A DNA stretch of 11,763 bases from Candidatus Krumholzibacteriia bacterium (lineage in GTDB: Bacteria; Krumholzibacteriota; Krumholzibacteria; WVZY01; JAKEHA01). The translations under genes were made by a program, and so were the position numbers. The notes beneath the pieces are model-generated. The model had not been told where the DNA came from. It made no database searches and was given only the letters and a program-made list of their open reading frames with translations. Below, piece by piece: positions 7,289 to 11,763 of this stretch. The stretch is taken from the NCBI GenBank assembly GCA_029863355.1, contig JAOTVO010000058.1:1-11763 (forward strand), written 5' to 3'. How positions within the stretch are numbered: position 1 is the first letter of the stretch; each line of letters opens with the position of its first letter.

Positions 7289-8185
7289 ATGTTCTCCGTA
7301 ACGGCCCGAGAAAAGCTCTCGCGGCGCGGCTGGAGCGTTACGTCGCTCCTGCTCTTCTTCCGGGATTCGTGGGACGATTCCCGCGCCCAGGCACGCGCCC
7401 GCCCCGATCTCGTGCGCGCCATCGCCCTTACGGGCGCCCTGTCGGCGCTGGGCATCGTCCTGGCCGCCGCGCCGCTCTACCTGCCGGAGCGCGCTGGCGA
7501 CTTCGCCCGCTTCGGCGCGTTGACCGCGCTGGGTGCGGTGGTCTTTTCCGCGTGGGCGGCGCTCGCCGTGGGGCTTGTGCGCGAGGGAGGCGTCCCCGCG
7601 CCGCGGCTGGGGCTCCCCAACGTGCTCACGCTCTTGCGCCTCCATCTGATCGCTCCCGCGCTGGCGCTCTTCGCGCAGGGCCACACCGTGGCCTTCCTCG
7701 CCGCCTACGGCTTGATCGGGGCGTCCGACGTGGCCGACGGCGTCATCGCTCGCAAGTGGGGGCCCCGCACCGACTTCGGCGTCGTGGTGGATCCCCTGGC
7801 CGACGTTTTCGCGACCGCCGGCGTCTTCGCGCTCTTCGCGGCAAGGGAGCTGATTCCGGGCTGGCTCTTCGCCATCCTCATGGTCCGCTACACCATGTTG
7901 ATCGTGGGGTCCTTCCTCTTTTTCCTCCTGATCGGGCCCCTCGAGTTCCGTGCGACGGTACCCGGCAAAGTGGTCGGGGTGCTGCAGGCGGCGGGGGCGC
8001 TGGCCATCGGCGCCTTCGTAGCCGCCGGCGCCGACTGGCAGCCCCGGTGGGGGGCCATCATCTATCCTTTCCTTGGTCTCTGTTTTGCATCTATTGTAGT
8101 ATCCCAGGCAGCCATTGCGCTGCGAGAGCGGCGGCGCCTGCTTGGAGCCCGGAACGAGGGGGTCGAAGGTGGATCTCGAAGGTAA
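7289..8185 (+). CDS. CDP-alcohol phosphatidyltransferase with N-terminal membrane extension
   Basis: The 298-residue integral membrane protein carries a perfect CDP-alcohol phosphotransferase signature at 147-172: D147xxD150G151xxA154R155, eight residues, G164xxxD168xxxD172. These aspartates bind metal and CDP. The family transfers a phosphatidyl group from CDP-diacylglycerol to an alcohol such as glycerol-3-phosphate, serine or inositol, or uses CDP-alcohols. LPNVLTLLRLHLIAPALALF (109-128) resembles the first membrane helix of PgsA-type enzymes. Residues 1-108 are additional: a basic and aromatic cytosolic stretch, then two predicted helices (about 44-64 and 74-97). PgsA enzymes are usually about 180-200 residues. 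The acceptor alcohol cannot be read from sequence. The ATG at 7289 lacks a clear Shine-Dalgarno; GTG 7286 is adjacent and equally weak. It starts 32 bp after ppdK. Its 3' end overlaps the next gene by 17 bp and contains an AT-rich island. Confidence 0.9.
   Translation: MFSVTAREKLSRRGWSVTSLLLFFRDSWDDSRAQARARPDLVRAIALTGALSALGIVLAAAPLYLPERAGDFARFGALTALGAVVFSAWAALAVGLVREGGVPAPRLGLPNVLTLLRLHLIAPALALFAQGHTVAFLAAYGLIGASDVADGVIARKWGPRTDFGVVVDPLADVFATAGVFALFAARELIPGWLFAILMVRYTMLIVGSFLFFLLIGPLEFRATVPGKVVGVLQAAGALAIGAFVAAGADWQPRWGAIIYPFLGLCFASIVVSQAAIALRERRRLLGARNEGVEGGSRR
8073..8102 (+). promoter_or_regulatory. Possible internal promoter within an AT-rich island
   Basis: TTGGTC (8073-8078), an 18-nt spacer and TAGTAT (8097-8102) lie in a 45-base stretch (8061-8105) that is 60% A+T by count (27/45). 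The predicted start would be about 60 nt before the GTG at 8169. The -35 match is weak (3/6). The base-composition shift is the stronger evidence. Confidence 0.22.
8156..8162 (+). promoter_or_regulatory. Shine-Dalgarno site that decides a GTG start
   Basis: GAGGGGG lies 6 nt before the GTG at 8169, inside the end of the preceding gene. It places the start so that the protein begins VDLEGNL, the usual opening of DUF4388 domains. This is preferred over the in-frame ATG at 8115, which would add 18 uncharacteristic residues. Confidence 0.65.
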
Positions 8186-8657
8186 CCTGGCGGTATTCGA
8201 ACCCGTCGTCGTCTTTCAGCTGCTGCACATGGGGCAGTGCACGGGAGAGCTCGCGCTCGACGCGGGCCACAACTCGGCGAGGCTCTACTTCGACCGCGGA
8301 GACATCACCTACGCCGAGATCAGTCTGCGCACGATCAAGCTGGGCGAGTACCTCGTCGCGAACCGTATCATCACGCAGCGCGACCTCGACAGCGTGCTCG
8401 TGAAGAACCGGCGCGGAAAGCGCCTGGGCATGCTCCTGGTCGAGACCGGCGCGCTGGGCGAGGAGAAGCTGCACAGCGCGCTCGAAGAGCAGATCAAGGA
8501 GGTCGTATACGAAGCGGTGCGCTGGCGCAAGGGGTGGTTCCGGTTCACCGCCGACAAGCGCCCCTCCACGCAGGATGTCTTTATCGATGTCCCCCTCGAC
8601 CACCTCATGCTCGAGGGCCTCAAGAGACTGGACGAGGAAGGTGGCGCCGGCGAATGA
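8169..8657 (+). CDS. DUF4388 (PatA N-terminal-like) protein with tandem GspE/MshE-N-like motif
   Basis: The protein has 162 residues from GTG 8169 and no signal peptide, so it should be cytosolic. Residues 2-50 match the DUF4388 opening: DLEGNL, FQLLHMGQCTGELAL, then ARLYFDRGDITYAE. The closing part is at about 117-156: VRWRKGWFRF, then a VPLDHLMLEGLKRLDE tail. Between these lie two copies of a helical motif. Copy one is K57-LGEYLVANRIITQRDLDSVL to N80; copy two is R85-LGMLLVETGALGEEKLHSAL to Q108, with a 4-residue spacer. This fits the RLGxxLVxxGxLxxxxLxxALxxQ pattern of type II secretion and pilus ATPase N-domains, whose MshE form binds c-di-GMP. DUF4388 proteins are usually signalling or scaffold components linked to gliding or gene regulation, with no known enzyme activity. 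The gene overlaps the previous one by 17 bp and the next by 4 bp (ATGA), indicating translational coupling. c-di-GMP binding is inference. Confidence 0.85.
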   Translation: MDLEGNLAVFEPVVVFQLLHMGQCTGELALDAGHNSARLYFDRGDITYAEISLRTIKLGEYLVANRIITQRDLDSVLVKNRRGKRLGMLLVETGALGEEKLHSALEEQIKEVVYEAVRWRKGWFRFTADKRPSTQDVFIDVPLDHLMLEGLKRLDEEGGAGE

Positions 8658-9757
8658 AATCGCGACCGGCCCTGCTCGCGCTGCTCGTCTTCCTCGCTCC
8701 CGCCGCGTCCCCCGCCACCACCGACGACGACCTTTCCCGCCGCGTCGCCATCGACGGCCGGCTCGACGACTACGCTCCCGACGAATGGATCCTCGACGCG
8801 ACGACCGCGCCGGCGGAGTTGCCCAACGACTCCCGGTGGGGGGGCGACGCCGACGTGCGGCGGGTCGCGGCCACCTGGGACAACGACCGCCTCTACCTGG
8901 CCGTCGACGCGGCGGCGCGTGACGCCACCGTCATGCTGCTCGTCGCCTACGGGGCGGGCGGCGTGCGCAGGCTGGAAGCCGCGGGGCCGCTGCGGCGCGC
9001 GATCACTTGCGAGGGCTTTGCCCCCAACCTCCTCGTCGTCGCGGCGCCGGGCGGGCGCGTGGACGTCGCCCGCGTCGACGCCGGCGGCGCGCTGCAGACC
9101 CTGTCGGAAGGCGAGATCCCCCGCGCCTGGAAGGCATCCCCGACGGGGGCCGTCGCCCTCGAAGTGGCCATCCCCTGGACGCTCGCCCCCCCGGCGGACG
9201 GGCGCGTCCGCGTGCTCGCCGTGATCACCGGCGACACGGGCAGCGGGGCCGGGGACGCCGCGCCCGATCCAACCGCCCTCTTGCCCGCAAACCCCGCCGC
9301 GCGGGCGACGCTCGATCGGCACGCAGCCGTGGCCGCGGACGCCGATGCGGACGGCAGCCCCGACCTGGGCGTGTCACCGCGCGCGGCGACCACGGTGCTC
9401 CCTCCGGGAGGCTCGCGCGCGCGCACCGGCGTGTCGCTGGGCCTGCGCCTCGAGCGACGCGCGTTCGCCCCCGACCTCGGGGAGGAGGTCCATTTCGAGA
9501 TCGACGCGGATGCGGACGGCCGTGTCTATGTGACCTGCACCGTCTACTCGGTCTCCGGACGCCCCGTTCGCACCCTCTACGAGGACGACGCGCGCGATCT
9601 GCCGGCGCCCGCGCCTTCGTCGCTGGACGTGTGGAACGGCCGCGACCGCGCCGGAGCGATCGTGCCCGGAGGCGTCTACGTGGTCAATGTTACCTGGGGC
9701 GAGGCGCGCGGCGAGCGCTCGGGGAGCGCGAACGCCTCGGTCGCCGTGGTGCGCTGA
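8654..9757 (+). CDS. Secreted protein with CBM9/DOMON-like N-domain and FlgD-like C-terminal domain
   Basis: The 367-residue protein starts at an ATG in an ATGA overlap with the previous stop. Residues 1-22 are a signal peptide with likely cleavage near ASPA-T. Residues 31-190 look like a family 9 carbohydrate-binding (CBM9/DOMON) beta-sandwich: VAIDGRLDDY at the front, WGGDADVRRVAATWDNDRLYLAV in the middle, and VALEVAIPWTLAP near the end. These modules bind sugars or haem in other proteins, often at the start of surface proteins; the ligand here is unknown. An acidic DADADGSPD loop (229-237) resembles calcium-binding linker repeats. Residues 260-367 form a FlgD Ig-like domain: CTVYSVSGRPVRTLYEDD, then DVWNGRDRAG and PGGVYVVNV. 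It ends in ASVAVVR, a hydrophobic strand plus Arg as in T9SS type A tails. No catalytic motif is seen. The next gene starts 5 bp after its stop. Confidence 0.85.
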   Translation: MKSRPALLALLVFLAPAASPATTDDDLSRRVAIDGRLDDYAPDEWILDATTAPAELPNDSRWGGDADVRRVAATWDNDRLYLAVDAAARDATVMLLVAYGAGGVRRLEAAGPLRRAITCEGFAPNLLVVAAPGGRVDVARVDAGGALQTLSEGEIPRAWKASPTGAVALEVAIPWTLAPPADGRVRVLAVITGDTGSGAGDAAPDPTALLPANPAARATLDRHAAVAADADADGSPDLGVSPRAATTVLPPGGSRARTGVSLGLRLERRAFAPDLGEEVHFEIDADADGRVYVTCTVYSVSGRPVRTLYEDDARDLPAPAPSSLDVWNGRDRAGAIVPGGVYVVNVTWGEARGERSGSANASVAVVR

Positions 9758-9762
9758 AGGCG

Positions 9763-10662
9763 ATGCGAGCGCGGTGCGTGACCCTCTGCGCGGCGGCGAG
9801 CCTCGGCGCGCTGGCCCTCGGCGCCGCGCCCCATCCCGCCCGGGCCCACCTCGAGCGGTCGGCCCCGGCCGCGCGCGCGGCCGGGCTGGGGGACGCGTTC
9901 GTCAGCGTCGCCGACGACGCCACGGCCGTGGTCGCCAACTCCGCCGGACTGGTCAACCTGCCTGCCTTCACCGTCCTGGCTACGTGGCAGTCGCCGTACG
10001 GTCTAGACGATCTCTCCGAGGGGTTCTTTGCGGCAGCGGCGCGCACGCGCCATCTCCGGCTCGGCGTCGCCTGGTTTCACCGCGGTCTCGACGGGGCGCT
10101 GTCCGAGGATCTGATCACGGTCGCGGTCGCGCGCGACCTGCTGCGAACCGCCGAGGATGCCTCGCTCTCGGTGGGCGCGAGCGTGGACCTCGCGCGCGTC
10201 TCGGTGAATGCCGACGGCCTCGACGCCAGCGACGGAGCCGCGACGGCCGGGCTCGCCATCCACATGCGGCCGTTTCCGGTGATCGGCGTGGGCTACGCCG
10301 TGCGGCACCTCAACGCGCCGACGCTGCACCTGGTCGGCGGCGGTCCGGGCACGCCCCTGGAGCGGACGCACACGTGGGGGATCTCCTACTACTGGGAGCG
10401 CCGGCTCGTGGTGAGCTTCGAGAGCGCGCTCGAGCAGGGGCAGTGGCACAACCGTGCGGGCGTCGAGGTGGTCCTCGACCGGCGCCTGTTCATCCGTTCC
10501 GGCATGGACGGTCGCTATGCCAGCGCGGGGATCGGCGCGCGGTGGTCCGGAATCGCGCTGGACGTGAGCGTGCGCTCGCACGAGACCCTGGGGGCGAGCA
10601 CCCTCTTTACCATCGGATATGCACCGGAGCCGTCGGCCGATCCTTATGCGCAGTCTCCCTAG
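9763..10662 (+). CDS. PorV/PorQ-like (UPF0164-type) outer-membrane beta-barrel protein
   Basis: The 299-residue protein starts at ATG 9763, 5 bp after the previous stop; longer in-frame versions overlap that gene and are shadows. Residues 1-28 are a signal peptide ending ARA-H. The segment ARAAGLGDAFVSVADDATAV (38-57), continuing into NSAGL (59-63), is the hallmark opening of the PorV/PorQ/UPF0164 family and related FadL-like barrels. There it reads roughly G.A...DDA.A...NPAGL, and here Asn-Ser replaces the usual Asn-Pro. The rest alternates hydrophobic and polar residues in short strands with turns, for example LRLGVAWFHRGLDG, VIGVGYAVRHLN, and the final LFTIGYAPEP. This fits an outer-membrane barrel. 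PorV carries CTD-bearing cargo to the cell surface in type IX secretion, and PorQ acts similarly. The neighbouring CTD-like protein makes that role possible but unproven. The ribosome site is weak, consistent with coupling. The next gene starts 17 bp before its stop. Confidence 0.8.
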   Translation: MRARCVTLCAAASLGALALGAAPHPARAHLERSAPAARAAGLGDAFVSVADDATAVVANSAGLVNLPAFTVLATWQSPYGLDDLSEGFFAAAARTRHLRLGVAWFHRGLDGALSEDLITVAVARDLLRTAEDASLSVGASVDLARVSVNADGLDASDGAATAGLAIHMRPFPVIGVGYAVRHLNAPTLHLVGGGPGTPLERTHTWGISYYWERRLVVSFESALEQGQWHNRAGVEVVLDRRLFIRSGMDGRYASAGIGARWSGIALDVSVRSHETLGASTLFTIGYAPEPSADPYAQSP

Positions 10663-11763
10663 CGCGGCACTCCTCGCGGCCGCCGCGCTCGCCGCTTCGG
10701 CGGCGCCGGCGCGCGCGCAATCCGGCCCGGCGGTCGACCTCGGGGCGCGGCTCGGCGTGGTCGTCCAGACCGACCGCTCCTCGGCGCCGCTGGCCTGGGA
10801 CCACGCGTCGCGCTCGCCCGTCGACCGGTCGCGCTTGATGCTGGACCTGCGCGTGGGCGGGACGCGCGCGGGCGACCTCTACTTCAAGGGCGCGGCCGAC
10901 TGGTCGCGCGCGGAGGACGCCGACGGTGCGGTGAACTTCCGGCTGGAACAGGGCGACTACCTTTGGCGGCACGGGGACGCGGGCGCGCTCGCACTGCGCG
11001 CCTTCTACGTGGAGCGGCGCTATTTCACCGGCGCCCTCGGCATCGCGCTCGTCGACGACGCGCACGTGTCGCGCATTCCCACCCACGGGGGCCTGCGCGC
11101 GGACGGGGGCGTCGCGCGCGTGCGCTGGTCGCTGGTGGCTGTCGCCCTCGACGACGCGTTCTCGGCGCCGCGCGGCATGGGCCACGCGCGGGCGTGCTAC
11201 GAGGGGCGACACGTGCAGCTGGCCGCGGCCTACCTCGCCCAGGACACCGGCGCGGACAGCCTGTCCGGCCACGCGATCTTCTCGGCCGAGGCCGTCGGCT
11301 TTTACAGCGGGGCCACCGCGGTGGCCTCCTACGCGCAGTCCGGCTTCGGCGCGCCCGGGCTCTTCTTCCCCTCGCCGCGCGCCGTCGACGGCGGAGAAGG
11401 ACTGAGCGGCGCCCTGCCCGCCAACGCGGCGGCGTTCGGAGAGCTGCGCCTGGGCGGGATCCACTGGAGCGACTGGCGCGGGTTCGTCGCCGCCCGCCAC
11501 GCGCTGGCGGGCCCCTCCTACGCGAACGACCTGGCCGGCTCCGTTCCCGCGTCGGCGGTGACGTCCGCCCGGCTCTTCATGGATCACGCGCGCTACGCGG
11601 CCAACGCCTCCATCGAGCTCGACCGCTCCGTGCGCTGGAGTACCACCGACGCCGAGACCGAGCGCGCGCTCATCGGCGCGCGCGCGTTCTACCGACGAGG
11701 CTACGAGGCGTTTCTGCGTCTCTCGCCCGGGCGGCGGCGAGTGGCGGCGGAGGACTGGCGTGA
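10646..11763 (+). CDS. Exported barrel-like protein, 3'-truncated by the window edge
   Basis: From ATG 10646 the frame stays open through codon 372 at 11759-11761 and runs off the window. I translated it fully and met no stop. The TGA in the last three bases is in another frame and does not end this gene. Residues 1-24 are a clear signal peptide (MRSLPSAALL, alanine-rich core, PARA-Q). The remainder has alternating strands typical of outer-membrane barrels, such as RLMLDLRVGG, GDLYFKGAADWSR, LALRAFYVERRYFTG, ARVRWSLVAVAL and HVQLAAAYLAQD. I do not recognise the family. The start overlaps the PorV-like gene by 17 bp and lacks a good Shine-Dalgarno, so translation is probably coupled. Codon third positions are almost all G or C, as in the neighbouring right-hand genes. 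A periplasmic or outer-membrane partner of the preceding barrel is the simplest reading, at low certainty. Confidence 0.75.
   Translation, partial: MRSLPSAALLAAAALAASAAPARAQSGPAVDLGARLGVVVQTDRSSAPLAWDHASRSPVDRSRLMLDLRVGGTRAGDLYFKGAADWSRAEDADGAVNFRLEQGDYLWRHGDAGALALRAFYVERRYFTGALGIALVDDAHVSRIPTHGGLRADGGVARVRWSLVAVALDDAFSAPRGMGHARACYEGRHVQLAAAYLAQDTGADSLSGHAIFSAEAVGFYSGATAVASYAQSGFGAPGLFFPSPRAVDGGEGLSGALPANAAAFGELRLGGIHWSDWRGFVAARHALAGPSYANDLAGSVPASAVTSARLFMDHARYAANASIELDRSVRWSTTDAETERALIGARAFYRRGYEAFLRLSPGRRRVAAEDWR

Noticed and set aside
9338..9364. DADADGSPD loop as a dockerin or EF-hand domain
   Set aside because: It is a single acidic loop without the paired motif or helices. It is more likely a linker or isolated calcium-binding turn.
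10963..11763. Frame ending in the TGA at the last bases of the window
   Set aside because: It is Arg-rich and out of frame with the signal-peptide-led gene from 10646, which stays open to the edge.

Overview
The window is a GC-rich bacterial chromosome segment with nine protein genes, all on the + strand and tightly packed. The first and last genes run off the edges. I see no RNA genes, insertion sequences, CRISPR arrays or large repeats. Single-line counts give about 63% GC near the left end and about 77% near the right end. Secreted proteins with FlgD-like/T9SS-type C-terminal domains, a PorV/PorQ-like barrel and a DUF4388 protein together suggest a Gram-negative member or relative of the FCB group, of the uncultured Eisenbacteria/Krumholzibacteria kind. 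That placement is inference from protein style, not a marker gene.

Layout. (1) 1-3286: two secreted proteins 25 bp apart. The first is a 5'-truncated protein with two Ig-like 'WTAT' segments followed by an alpha/beta region resembling type-1 glutamine amidotransferase folds. The second has a signal peptide and a FlgD-like C-terminal domain and starts at TTG. (2) 3287-3484: the only sizeable gene-free gap, holding a sigma70-like promoter candidate and a 9-bp leader hairpin. (3) 3485-7256: central carbon metabolism, with an isocitrate/isopropylmalate-family dehydrogenase followed by pyruvate, phosphate dikinase (ppdK). (4) 7289-11763: five genes with overlapping or near-touching ends. They encode a CDP-alcohol phosphatidyltransferase with an N-terminal membrane extension, a small cytosolic DUF4388 protein containing a tandem GspE/MshE-N-like motif, a secreted CBM9-like protein with a FlgD-like C-terminus, a PorV/PorQ-like outer-membrane protein, and a partial exported barrel-like protein.

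How they may work together. The metabolic pair links the TCA segment to PEP/pyruvate interconversion. The downstream block looks like an envelope module: lipid head-group transfer at the inner membrane, a possible cytosolic (perhaps c-di-GMP-responsive) regulator, and surface proteins with a barrel of the type that receives CTD-bearing cargo in type IX secretion. The block is the most interesting part of the window. An internal AT-rich island at 8061-8105 could give its last four genes their own promoter. Its function as a system is inference only.
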